Notes under the pieces: model-generated
What the model saw: only the letters and a program-made list of their open reading frames with translations
Told to the model about the DNA's origin: nothing
Database searches by the model: none
DNA from: Meloidogyne chitwoodi
Taxonomy: Eukaryota > Nematoda > Chromadorea > Rhabditida > Meloidogynidae
Direction of reading: 5' to 3'
Length of the DNA stretch: 64,000 nucleotides
Assembly (NCBI GenBank): GCA_015183035.1
Contig: JACZZP010000012.1
Location: 682,001 to 746,000, forward strand
Shown here: positions 33,527 through 56,578 of the stretch, in pieces
Layout: every line of letters starts with the position of its first letter
Position numbering within the stretch: the stretch's first letter is position 1
Made by a program: the position numbers and the translations under genes

Positions 33527-34224
33527 ATGGCAAATAATTGTTTAAGTATGTTTTGGTTATATTTTTTTAAAATTAAATAAATCAATTTTTAGAAAAACCT
33601 AGCAAGCGAATTACATTTCGAAAAAAGTTTAAACTTCAACGTAAAGTTCGAGAGCATTCTAGGAAGCTGAAAAAGATTGACAAAAGTATTAAATTTCTAA
33701 AATTATATTTTTAAATTTATTTTTTTAGATTCAGGTAGGAAAAGGAGAAGAAGTGAAAAACTCATTTTTGTGCCTAATAAATGTCCATTTAAAGTAAATT
33801 TAATAAATGAATGCAAGACAATGCAAAAACAATTAAAGGAAGAAATTCGTGATAAGAAACTTAAATTAAAACAGATTTATAAAGTTTTGAAAAATAAAAA
33901 CGAAGAAAATATTGAAGAAATTTCTCCTATTTTTACTAATTTGTTTGGTAAAGATTTGTTAGAAATTGATGGAAATGCTCGTGTAGAGACTAATATGAAG
34001 AAAGCAAAGAAAAAATTTAAAAGGCAGCGAAGCAGGACAAGTATATATTTTTTTAACAAAGATAGACTTGTTTAATGTTTTTATTTATGTTTTTTTATGG
34101 TTTTGATTTATGTATTTTGATTTCCGATTTATATTCCTGATTTTTCATATATAACTTCTAAATTTTAGACAAAGCAGCTGAGAGATTGGCAGATAATTTT
34201 TCAGCTAGTATGGAGATTAATTAA
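33527..34224 (+). CDS. Short protein with nucleostemin-type N-terminal (Grn1) domain
   Basis: Four exons: 33527-33545, 33593-33685, 33729-34040, 34169-34224, giving about 160 residues. The first half, with KPSKRITFRKKFKLQRKVRE, HSRKLKKIDK and VPNKCPFKVNLINECKTMQK, resembles the N-terminal basic Grn1 domain of GNL3/nucleostemin and yeast Grn1 (SKRMTCHKRYKIQKKVREHH; PNSAPFKEALLREAE). It is then charged (IRDKKLKLKQ), contains NLFGKDLLEIDG, and ends NFSASMEIN. The circularly permuted GTPase domain that normally follows is absent here; the next gene begins 180 bp later. It could be a Grn1-only paralogue with a nucleolar role, or a truncated duplicate. The resemblance is short, so confidence is moderate. 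Confidence 0.6.
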
Positions 34225-34267
34225 TGAGATGTGATACATTTATATAATTATTGCCTTTATTTATTTT

Positions 34268-34282
34268 GTGGCTTTTTTACAG
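34268..34282 (+). promoter_or_regulatory. Candidate internal operon trans-splice acceptor
   Basis: TGGCTTTTTTACAG lies between the upstream stop (34224) and the presenilin ATG (34404). The gap of 180 bp and the polypyrimidine-AG signal resemble nematode operon junctions. Inference only. Confidence 0.35.
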
Positions 34283-34403
34283 TTAATGATATTAAATTAT
34301 TTATTTAATTTTTATTATGTTTTGAATACAATAATTTATTTTATTTTATCTGATCATTTTAAAACAATTTTATTAAGTTTAAATTTCCTTTTTTAATTTC
34401 TAA

Positions 34404-36611
34404 ATGGAACTGGCAACAATTCCACAAAATTCTTCTGCTATGAGTACAACTGGGACAAACAGTTCACCTCAGCACAATAAAGATGATAGAAGCAATGACC
34501 AACAAAATCAACAACAAGAAAGGACTGATATAACAATTAAAACGAAGCGAAGGGTTTTATTTTTTATTTAAAAAATATGAAATATTTAGGTTGTTGCGAG
34601 TGATTCTCGTTTGTCAGAGTCAGCTCAGAGGCAACAAATGCGAAGACGACACAATTCTCAAACAAGCGAAAAAATGATGGAAGAACAGGCATTGAAGTAT
34701 GGTGCTTCTCACGTTATTCATTTATTTGTTCCAGGTTTTTTAAAAATAATTTTAATATAATTTTTAACATAAAATTCAGTTTCTTTATGTATGGCTGTTG
34801 TTATTTTAACAATGCTTACGGTTGGATATTATTCACAGGCGGGGGAATATCTGTAGGTATTTTTGAATATTTTTTTTGAAATAAAATATTTGTGAGTGAC
34901 ATGAGAGTGAAAACTAATGATCAATGAAATGATTTAATTTTTAGTCCATATACTCCATTTCATGGAAAAACCACGGATGGTGCAGGAGAAATTTTACTTC
35001 AATCATTAGCTAATGCTGGAATTTTACTTGTAGTTATTATTGTTATGACTATATTTTTAATTTTGTTATACAAGGCTAAATGTTATAAGGTTTATATATT
35101 TATTTAATTTAAATTAATTTTTAGATTATTCACGCTTGGCTAATGTTAAGTTCCTTGATGTTACTTTCAATGTTTACTCTTTCTTTTATTGAGTAATTTT
35201 AAACATATTTTCAATTTTTTATATAATTTTAGAGAATTATTTCGAAATTATAATATTCCAATTGATTATATTACCCTTGGAATTTTTCTTTGGAATTGTA
35301 TGTTTTTATTTTTACAAAAAATATTTTAAATTTTAAAAAGGGTGTGTTCTTGGAATGATATGTATTCATTGGCAAGGTCCATTGATTTTACAACAAGTAT
35401 TTAATTAATTTTTTAAATTAATAATTAATAAATTTTCAAGTTTTATTTGGTGTCTGTATCTGCCTTAATGGCACTTATGTTCATTAAACATTTACCAGAA
35501 TGGTCAGTCTGGTCAATATTAGCTGTACTTTCAATATGGGATTTGGTTGCCGTTTTATGTCCAAAAGGGCCTTTGAGAATTTTGGTCGAAACTGCACAGA
35601 AGAGAGATGAACCTATTTTTCCTGCTTTAATATATTCTTGTACATTTATTTAAAAATAAATATTTTTATTAAATGAATTTAGCTGGTATTCTCTACATGT
35701 ATACATTAACAGGGACGGGACAAATTAATAATGCTGTTGATTATGAAAATGAAGAAGGACAACAACAAATAGAAGAAAATGAACAAGAAGCTAGTACTTC
35801 AACTAATAGTGATAAAACTCGAGCAAAACGTGAAAGTAGTGCTACTTCTATAGATGAACTTTTAGGAGGAAAAAATGATTCAAATAATAAAAGTGATTCT
35901 TCTGAAATTAAAGGGGAACAGAGTTCTTCAAATAGATCAAGAAGTGCTCCAAGTCGTCCTTCGTCATCAAAAAGGCAAAATATTACAACATCAGGTTTAA
36001 TATAATTTTTTTAGAATTTAATTTATTTAAGGCTTATTTTAAAGCCTTTTTTATTAACAAATTTTAATTTTTTGTATTAACAATGTTCTCTTAATTAGAA
36101 TATTTTTTAGATGATACTATTATTACAATTATTGGTAGTGGTAATAATGAAAATAATACAACAACACTTCAACCATCAACTAGTCGTACTCCAAGACGCA
36201 CTCATTCGGCACAAAATTTGGGTGGTACAAATGAAAATGATTTGATTGAAGAACGTAATTTTAAAATTAAAAAAAAAATAAAATTTAATTTTTAAAGGAG
36301 GAATTAAGCTTGGTTTAGGTGATTTTATTTTCTACAGTGTTTTGGTAGGCAAAGCAAGTAGTTATGGAGATTGGAATGTTACAATTGCTTGTTATGTTTC
36401 TATTCTTGTGGTTAATATATTTAAAAATTAACAAAAATTTAATTAAATTTTTAAGGGTCTTGCTTTTACTCTTATGCTCTTAGCATTATTTCGTAAAGCA
36501 TTGCCAGCTTTGCCTATTTCTATTTTTGCTGGAATAATATTTTTCTTTGGTACAAAATGGCTAATTACTCCATTAATGAAGCAAATTGCTTTACGTCAAT
36601 TATTGCTTTAA
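34404..36611 (+). CDS. sel-12/hop-1-like: Presenilin (gamma-secretase catalytic subunit)
   Basis: Twelve exons: 34404-34553, 34590-34734, 34780-34852, 34945-35089, 35125-35192, 35233-35297, 35341-35396, 35441-35639, 35683-35994, 36111-36254, 36298-36410, 36456-36611. They give 541 residues. It is the intramembrane aspartyl protease that cleaves Notch-type substrates. Catalytic aspartates lie in [20 protein letters not shown] (TM6) and [20 protein letters not shown] (TM7). The PAL motif is in [10 protein letters not shown] near the C-terminus. Multiple hydrophobic segments are visible. The loop between TM6 and TM7 is unusually long and hydrophilic, rich in Ser, Asn and Glu (exons 9-10). Orthology to SEL-12 rather than HOP-1 was not resolved. 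Confidence 0.95.
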
Positions 36612-37109
36612 TAAATATATATTTAAATATATTTTATTCTTTTTTTTGTAAAGTTATGTAAATCTTTCTATTATTTTGAATTTTAATTAAAAAATTTTTT
36701 AATATTTATGTACTTTATTTTATTATTAAAATTAAAATTGATTTATTAAAAATATTAAAAGAAAATATATAATTAATTGACACAGCTATAAAGCTTAATG
36801 CTAAATTAAAATGTAGAAAGTGCAAATATGTAAAAAGCTCTTTAATTGTATATGAGATCAAAAAATATGGTTAAAAAAGTAAAAATTAGCGGTCTTTCTA
36901 TGAATAAAACTTAGAAAATAATTGTTTTAAAATTTAGGGAATTTTTAGTAAACTAAAAGAAAAAAATTTTATACTAAAAGATTTTTTAAAGACCGCCTTA
37001 ATTAAAAAAAAACAAATAAATTGAAAAATAAATATATAATTAAATTATTTTACGGCCAAAATTTGAGCAAACTAAATTTTCTGCACCATTAATATAATAA
37101 TTATTTTAT
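36612..37109. other. Convergent intergenic region, presenilin and unc-2
   Basis: Spacer of about 500 bp, AT-rich, containing the two 3' ends. No gene or repeat recognised. Confidence 0.5.
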
Positions 37110-48018
<10,909 letters not shown>

Positions 48019-49388
48019 ATTTATTTTACAAAAAACTCAAAGCATTAGGTTTTTTTAATATTATTTGTCAAAAACATGTTACTCTAATATAAATGAAGAA
48101 AAGTATTTAAAAATAAAAAAGATTATAAAAATAAAATTTAAAAAATAAGTATATTTAGCATAAAAACAGTGATAAAAAAGCAAAAAAAAATAGCCATTTA
48201 AAAATATTAATTATTAAATATTTTTAAATGTTTTATACATAGTATTTGTTATTTTATGTGGCAATTATCTTTTTTTATTTATTTTTTTTAGTTTTATTTG
48301 AGGATTAGAAAGAAAATAAATAAAAATAAATTAATATCAAATTTATTTCTAAAAAAATTTTTTTTTTAATTAAAATTAAATTTAAAAATTTTATAAAAAA
48401 TAAATTTATAAAGATAACTATCTCTCTTTTAAATAAACAATATTGACAATAATGAAACAACTACTAAAAATTTATTTATTTTTTTATTTTGTCTTAAAAG
48501 AAATGTTATATTTTTATGCCGCTTTTTTTTTGCAGAGAAAAATTGTTTTATTTTTTTACTCTTGGTTGAGTGGAATATTGAACCTTTCTTCTTTCTATGC
48601 CTGCTTTATGAGCGCCCTGGGGCATTGACGATTTTAGTAAAAAAAGAAAAAAAAGAAGCTTGTCAATGACAAGAAAGGAATGAAAAAGCTGCAAGTATTT
48701 ATATATACTCTAATAAGTTTATTTTAATAAAAGAGAGGGAGAATATTTAATAAAACAAAAAATAAATATTAAAAAAAAGATTTTTCTAAAAAAGAATTTA
48801 ATTTTTTTGATTAATTAATAATAAAAATTGTCTAAAATAAGAATAAAAAATATTAAAAAAAATAAATTAATATTTATTGAATATTTGTAAATAAAAAAGC
48901 AAAGAGAAGATTAAAAAAAAAATATATAAATTTATATTTATTGGCGAGTTTTTTTTAAACAATAAATAAATAAATAAATATAATAATAATATATTTATTT
49001 AATGTAGCTATGAGCTGTTAATTAATAGTAAACAAAAAAGGTCTGCAAGTATTTACATATTTAATTACCTTTTTTTATTTAAGATTAGAAAAATAAAAAA
49101 TAAATATATTTATATATTTTAGTAAAGAAAATTAAAATAAATAAATAAAATATTTAATTTTAAAAAAAAAAATTTAATAAATAAATTTTTAGAAAATGTT
49201 TATTATTTTTAATTGTTTTGTTTTAATTAAAATAATATTTGATAATAAAAATAAATAAATTTTAAAATATAAAAAAAATAATTATTTTAAAAAATAAAAT
49301 TTAAAAAATTCATTAAAATTAAAAACTAAAATAAAATAAAATTAAAAAGAGAAAATAAAATAATTAATTAATTAAATTAATTAATAAC
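48019..49388. other. Non-coding unc-2 intron / promoter region
   Basis: AT-rich, between alternative first exons c and d. It contains a GC-richer stretch near 48600-48680 (GCCCTGGGGCATTGACGA). No coding sequence recognised. Confidence 0.5.
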
Positions 49389-49507
49389 CTATCTCTTCTT
49401 CTCCATAAATAATTATAATATAAAAGTTTAATTCTTCCAGGTTGTTCATATTCTTTTTTATAATTATAATTATTTTTATTAGAAAAAAGAATACGAAAAA
49501 TATTCAT
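49389..49507 (-). CDS. unc-2: unc-2 alternative first exon (c)
   Basis: An ATG-led open segment encoding MNIFRILFSNKNNYNYKKEY and ending LLYYNYLWRRRD, with donor AG|GTTATT in phase 2. The phase matches the common acceptor at 47684. Probably an alternative N-terminus; weak on its own because the sequence is low-complexity. Confidence 0.45.
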
Positions 49508-50036
49508 TTTTTTTTATTTTTTAGAAAAAATAAATTTTTAAATATTTAAAAATAATAAAAAAATATTTTAAGAAGAAGAAAAATAAAATAAAAAACAATT
49601 AACAAAAAATTAATTAATTAATTTAAAAAAAAATAAAAGTAAAAATTATTTAATGTTTTTTATGTCAATTAAAATAAATATTGACATTAAATTAAAAAAA
49701 ATAAATTTAAAAATATTTTATTTAAAATTAGAAATGTTAAATTATTTTTTCACTAATTTTTTTTAAAAATCAAAAAAAAAATGTGCTTAAAAATTATTTC
49801 CTAAAAAATTAAAAATAATTATAATCTATGTATATTTTGTTTATATTAATGGAAAATAATTAATATATTTCTTCTTATCTTTGTTTATTAATTTGATAAT
49901 TAATTTTTAATAAATAAAATATTATTAAATATTTTTAAGGAATTTAAAAGATTTAAAAAATTAATTAAAAAAATATTTTAATTATAAAATATTAGATATT
50001 TAAATATTCTTTAAAAAAAATAAAATAATTTAATAC

Positions 50037-50629
50037 CCTCCAACAGCAGGTCCCATCATTTTAATAGTTAAATCTTTTAATGCCTCTACATGTACTGGAG
50101 ATGAATTAATTCTATTATTATTTAATAATTCTTCTTCTTCATAATTATTATTAAAAAGTTTATCATCATCTAAAGGAGTTAATGGTTGTGGTGATATTGG
50201 TGTTGGAAGTAAATCTTTTTTTATTTTATTTTTTTAATAAAATAATATTTTAGGTAAAAGTTAAGGCAATATTGCCTAATTTTTTTTTTTAATTGATAAA
50301 CGTTAAAATAAATAAAATAAAATAAATATTATTTTTCTAAATATTAACTCTTATTTTTTAATTAAATTATATAACTTTCTTCAAAGGAATATAAATTTTA
50401 ATAAATTATAAAGAAAAGATTTAACTAATTATTTAATTAAAATAATAAAATTCTTAAATTTAACATTAATTTTAGAATTAATATTTTAGAAAAAACTCTA
50501 TTATATTAAATATTCTAAAATATTTAAAAAAAAATAAAAAAATAACTTACTAGGCATCATTGACAACTTCCAAGGTTCCAATTGATAATAATAAAAATTG
50601 TTATTATTATTATTATAAGGTTTTAACAT
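50037..50629 (-). CDS. unc-2: unc-2 alternative 5' exon pair (b)
   Basis: Exons 50551-50629 (MLK, PY, a poly-Asn run, then YQLEPWKLSMMP; phase 1) and 50037-50214 (LLPTPISPQPLTPLDDDKLF through SSPVHVEALKDLTIKMMGPA; phase 2). The terminal GG|GTATTA donor joins the common exon in frame. There is an in-frame ATG and no acceptor immediately upstream, so this looks like a separate first exon with its own promoter. Confidence 0.5.
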
Positions 50630-52263
50630 TAAAAAATATTATTTTTGTTATTTTTGGTATTAAAATATATTTTTATTTTATTTTAAAAAAGAAGAAGAGA
50701 AGAAAAGGAAGAAGAAGACTAACTACTCCCTAGAGGAATACTTTTGTTGTTGATTTTTCATTTTTAATTTTTTTTACTTCTTCAAATCTTCTTTAAAAAA
50801 TATTTTTCATTTTATACACCTCTAATTTTCCTTCTAATATTCTTTTTATTTAAAAAATAATAATAATTTGTATAAAAAATTTAAATGAAAGGATTGAAGC
50901 AAAATATAAAATTAAATTATTTATAAATTAAAAAAATTAAAATAATTAAAAATTTAAGCAAAATTGGATGAAAATTAAATATTAGATAATTAAAATAATT
51001 TAAGAGATTTTTATTTTAAAAAATATAAAAAATAAATTTAATAAAAATATTATTTTTATTAAAAAGCAAATAAATAAATAAATAGAGTAAAAAATATATA
51101 GAAAATATTAAAATGTTGCACAGTTTAAATAATTCTTAGAAATTCTCTCACCTTTTTTTATTTTTAATAATTTCCTTTTTTGGTTCAATTGAAGAAAAAA
51201 ATAATTTTATTTAATAAATATAATAAAAAGATCTCCCCTTTACCAAAATAAAAAGAAAATATTTTTTTAAAAAACCCCCCAAGGGAAAATAATAAAAAAG
51301 ATTAAATAAATTGACAAATTTTTATTAATAAATTAAAATTAAATTAATTAATTAAAAAATATTTTATTTAAAAAATGTTTTAAAATAAAGAAAAAAATAA
51401 AAGAATATTATTTAAATATAATAAAATAATGGAGAATAATGATAATTTTTAAATTGAAAATAAAATATAAATTTATTTTTCTTTCCTTTTTTTTAAAAAA
51501 AAAGATTTGATGGATATTATTTTTCCGTGGGAATAAAATATAAACAAAAATAATATTATACCTTTTATATTAATTAAAATTAAATAAATAATTTTTTTAA
51601 ATAAATATTTTTTAATTTAAAAAAAAAGAAATAAATTAATTAAAAATTAAAATTATTTAATGTTTATAAAATTAAATAATTAAAAATACTTTTACAAACC
51701 AAAGTTTAAATTATTAAAACGGATAATTTAAAAATAAAATAAACTGTTACCACAAAAAAGAATTTAAAAAAAAAAGTATCCTAAAATATCCTCTTATAAT
51801 ATATTTTTTCAATAGACCAATTTATATGGGAAAAATATAACAAAAAGCTTTAAATTTAAAAAAGAAAAAATAAGAGAGCAAAAAAAGAACATTAAAAAAA
51901 TAGAAAAAATTTTCCCTATTTTTTAAAAAAATATTTGCAATTTGAGAATATCCATAAAAATAAATTTTTTTTTAATGCAAAAAAATAAAAGAAATAATAA
52001 AAAAAATGAAAAATATTTTTTAAATTAAAAATAAAAAATTTAAAAAATATTATTAATTAAATTTAGCAATTAATTTAAATAAAAATAATATAAAAGTTTA
52101 ATAATTTTATTTAATTATTATTTTAATATTTATAGAAAAAATTTAATTAAAAAAACAAAATTCTTAAAAAATATAAAAAAGTATTTAAATTAGGTAAATA
52201 AATTTATTTTAAAAAATATTTTAATTAAATTATTTAATTAATTAAATTAAATTAAAAACTAAC
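50630..52263. other. Non-coding unc-2 intron region
   Basis: Extremely AT-rich, homopolymer-rich. No coding exon recognised. Confidence 0.5.
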
Positions 52264-55200
52264 ATAGGTGTAGGACAATTTTCTCTTTCTTTCATTCTAG
52301 TCATAAGAAGAGCACAAGCTTTATGTGCAGATATATCTACTGCCCTATAAAAATAAAAATTAATTAAATTTTTATTATTTGTTTAGAGAAATGTTGCATT
52401 ATTATAAAAAAATTAAGTTAATTTATTATTTAAATTATATTTATTAAATTAAATTAAAAATAAAATATAATACAAAAATTAAATAAATAAAATTAATTAA
52501 TTTAAATTAAAAAGAAACAGATAAAGAGAGAAAGGATTTAAATATTAATAAAAATAATTTTGCAAAAATAAAAATAAAATTTTAATTTTCAAAAAGATAT
52601 TTTTTTCTTAAAAAATGCATTTTCTTGTTTCATGTCAAAACTCCATTTGAATAAAAGAGTAGATGAGAAAATTAAAAATAAAATAATAAAAATAAGCACG
52701 AAAATAAAAAAGGTCATTTTTTAAAATTAAAAATATTTAAATAAAATAAATTTATTAAAATTAGAATATATTTTATTATTTTTAAAAAATAATTATTTTA
52801 AATTATTTAAAAGAAATAATTTAAATTATTTTCTGATTTTTCCAGAAAACTTTAAAATAAAAGAAAAATAAAAAATGAATGAATAAATAAATGGATGAGT
52901 TAATATTCATAAAGAAAATATTAAAAAATAATAATATAATAAATTTATAGTATTTTATAGTATTTTATGGAAATAAAAAATTTATTAATTTATTTTTCTA
53001 AAAATAAATTAATATTCAACAAAATAAAAAAAACAAGTTTGTAGTTGAAATATTTAAAGAAAAAATATATTTTTATTAAAATTGGTATAGAATTACATAA
53101 ATAATATATATTTTAGTGTATATTTTTAAAATAATTTTATTAAAATAAAATATAATTAAAATTATTATATTTTAAATAAATAAATAAATAAATTATTTTT
53201 TAATCTTTTTATATTTTAATTAATTAAAAAGTTAACAATTTTTAAAAATTAAATATTTAAAGAATTAATTAAATTTAAAATATTTATTTTCTAAATCTTC
53301 AAAAGAGTTAAATATTTAAATAAGTGAAAGATTTTATTTTAATAAATAAGGCATAGATATATATTTTTAAATAAATTTAAATAAAATATAAGTCTAAGAA
53401 ATAAAATAATAATTTAAACTTTTTCAGAGAAAATATTAAAATATTTATTAATTTGGAATTAATTTTTTATTTAAATAAAAATAAAATATAATTTTGAATA
53501 AAAAATAAATGTATAATTATATTAAAAGACTCTAAAATAAAAAGAGACAATAAAAAAATAAATAAAAATTTTGGGAAGCTGCTAATCGGATTTAGGTCGT
53601 CCTAGCGCTAGAATTTATTTTTAAAAAAGAGAAAATAAAAAATAAAGCAACAAGGCGTAATTTAAACAAATAAAATATTTAATTAGTAGAAAATAAATAA
53701 AAAAGATTTATTTTTAAGAGAAAATTTTAATTAAAAAAAAAAAGAATTAATAGGTTTAAATATTTATTTTGATTAAATAAAAGAGTTACAATTTTATTTA
53801 TTTATTTTTAATTTTGAAATTTCTATAAAAAAATATTATTTTTTAAATAAAAAATAAGAAATTAAAGGTAAATAAAGGGTTTTAATTTAAAAATTATTTT
53901 CATACTCTAATAATGTAATATTTTAAATTTTTATTTTTAGTTAATTTGAAAGTTTATAAAATTTTCTAAATAAAACATTTTCTCATTTTTACAAAAAATT
54001 AAAAGAGTTAATATATTCAGGGATTCTTTAGATATTTTATGAAGTAATTTTTTAATTTAATTAATTCTTTTTTTTTTAATTGTATTTTATTAGCTTCTTC
54101 AGAATAAACACTAAATAAAAATAATTTAAAAAATTCTTTTAGATTATGAAAATATTTTTTATTAAACGAAGAACCTCTATTTCCATTTAAATCTTTTCCT
54201 TATTATTATAATAAATAAAATTAATATTTTTAAAAAAAATTAAAAACAGAGAAAAAAAGCTTGTTAAAAAATAAATAAAATTAATATTTAAAAATAAATA
54301 TTAAATTAAATTATAAATTAAATTAAAAACCTTCTTCTATTTCCCCAACTAGCAACAGTTTCAAATGGTTGTTCTTCCGTTGTATTAATTATATTATTAT
54401 TAGAATTATTTAATTTACAAGGAATATTATTAATACTATTATTTGTTATTATACTATCACAACGAGTAATAGCTTCTTTTTTATTATTACAAGTTAATTG
54501 TAAAACTATTGAAGGAAAATCAATTATTGGTGTTTGATTAATACCTTTAAATTAATTATTTAAAAATAATTAATAAAAGTAATTTAGGGTAAAATCTAAA
54601 AATAATATTACTTTTTTTAATTTATTTTTAAAAGCCTAAATAATTATTTTAAATAAATATTTATTTTTTTAAATAAATTAAAAAAATAAATATATTTTTA
54701 TTTTCCTTATCTCTCTTTCTACAAACCTTGCATTTCTTTATCTTCATTTATTTTATTCATTCCAAAATTATTTAATTTATATTGAGATAATCTTCTTTTT
54801 TGTTTTTTATTAAAATTTGAAGAAATTTCTAAAAAATATTTTATTTTATTTTTTTCAATTTTTTACCTTTTTGTTGTTTGCATTTTAAATAAATAATTGA
54901 ATTATTTTTATTATTATTATTTTCTCCTCTTCCAACCATTAATGTTGTTGGGGGAGGGCAAACACCATTACTTAATGCAGCAGAAGAAGAAGAAATTAAA
55001 ATATTAGATTTACCTTAATTTAATTTAATTTAAATATTATATTTAATTAAATTTAAAATTATATATTAATTTTTTATAAAAATATTTAAAATAATATTTA
55101 AAAAATAACATTTAAATATTTAAATTTGTCTTTTTTATTATTAAATATTTGCAGAATTTTTTTTTTAAAGTAAACAAGTAAATATATTTTTAAAAAAAAA

Positions 55201-55408
55201 TGTAAATTTAAATTTCCGCCATAAATGGAAGAAAATTTTTTAAATTTAATTTTTAAAAATAAAAAAATCAATTTAATTAAAAATTATTTTTTAAAATAAA
55301 AATACGTTTAAGCAATAATTTTGATGTTTTATTATTTCCACAATTTGAAGAACGACGTCTTTTTGTATTAGAAAATGCAGCAGACCGACTGGCAGCAGGT
55401 ACAAACAT
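52264..55408 (-). CDS. unc-2: unc-2 long alternative 5' exon set (a)
   Basis: Five exons with compatible phases: 55306-55408 (MFVPAASRSAAFSNTKRRRS), 54867-55013 (SNILISSSSAALSNGVCPPP), 54727-54828 (KKQKRRLSQYKLNNFGMNKI), 54331-54544 (PIIDFPSIVLQL through ETVASWGNRRR) and 52264-52344 (AVDISAHKACALLMTRMKER, then ENCPTP). The last ends in phase 2 (AT|GTTAGT), which again fits the common acceptor at 47684. No stop or terminal exon is seen on this strand before the channel, so it is most simply a long N-terminus. It could instead be a separate gene whose 3' end I cannot see. Confidence 0.45.
52345..54330. other. Non-coding unc-2 intron region
   Basis: Large AT-rich intron. A short less AT-rich island lies at 53575-53620 (GCTGCTAATCGGATTTAGGT) without recognisable identity. 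Confidence 0.5.
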
Positions 55409-56578
55409 TTTAAAAAAATAAATAAATAATAATTTCTTTAAAAAATTAAAAATTTTTTAAAATTAAATATAAAGCAGGTAATAAAATTAAAAAAAAAAAG
55501 ATTTGGATTAATAAGAATTAATTACAAAATTAATATTTAATTAATTTATGAAATTCAGTTCTTGTAAAAAAATATTATTTTTTTAAATTAATTTATATAA
55601 TTAATTATCAAAAATAAATTAAATATTAATTAAATGAATTATATTTATATAAATTTATTTTTATTAAATTAAAAAAAATAATTCCAAATATTATTTACAG
55701 TATACCTAATTTAAATATTTTTTATTTATTTTACATATTAAAAACATTAAAAAAAACAAAAAATAATTAAAAAATATTTTTATTTAATTTCCTTTTTTAA
55801 AAAAGTTTTGGCAATATTTATATATTATTTAAAGAAACAAAAAATAAATAAATAAATAAAAATAATGTTTTTGTTATTTTTTATCCTTTCATTTATATAT
55901 CTTCTTCAATGTTTTTATTTAAATCAATGCTTTACTATTATATATTTGTGTCATATTTGTAAAAAAAAAAGAAAGATGATGAGAGACCTTCCAAACAAAA
56001 AATAAATAAAATAATGTTGGAAGGAAGCGCATCATCATCATTAGTTTTTTTTTCGCGTGCCACATTTTTTGTGGTCTTTTTTTACTCAATCTAGTGTGAA
56101 AATAAAGTAATTCTTTAAAATGTCTATGTTACTTTTCATCAATTTTTTTATATAACAAACACAGTAATTTAAAAAAATAAAAGATATGGGGGTTACCTAA
56201 ATATTTTAAATTAAATAAAATCTTTACTTTTAATTAATAATTTTTTTAAATTAAATTAATTTTTTTTAAATATATTAAAAAAAATTTAAAAATTTAAAAA
56301 ATATTTTTATTTTTTATAATAATTATTGGTTAATTTTTATTTGAAATTTTTTTATAAAAAAATATTTAAATAATATTAATAAAATTGAAAAAATAAATAA
56401 ATATTTAAATAAACTTTGTAAAGTTCATTTATTGATGAAATTTTTATCTATTTATTTTAAAATAAAAAAATGTGCTACCAAAAAAAGAAAAGGATTGCTT
56501 TTTTAATTTTTTAAATTTAAAAATTAATTTTTAATTTAATTTATTGTGAATATATTAATTAATATTAATATTAATTAA
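55409..56578. other. Upstream region of unc-2
   Basis: About 1.2 kb between the farthest unc-2 start and the 3' end of the next minus-strand gene; probable long-isoform promoter. It contains an inverted repeat at 55975-56039 (GATGATGAGAGACCTTCCAA and GTTGGAAGGAAGCGCATCAT). Confidence 0.45.
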
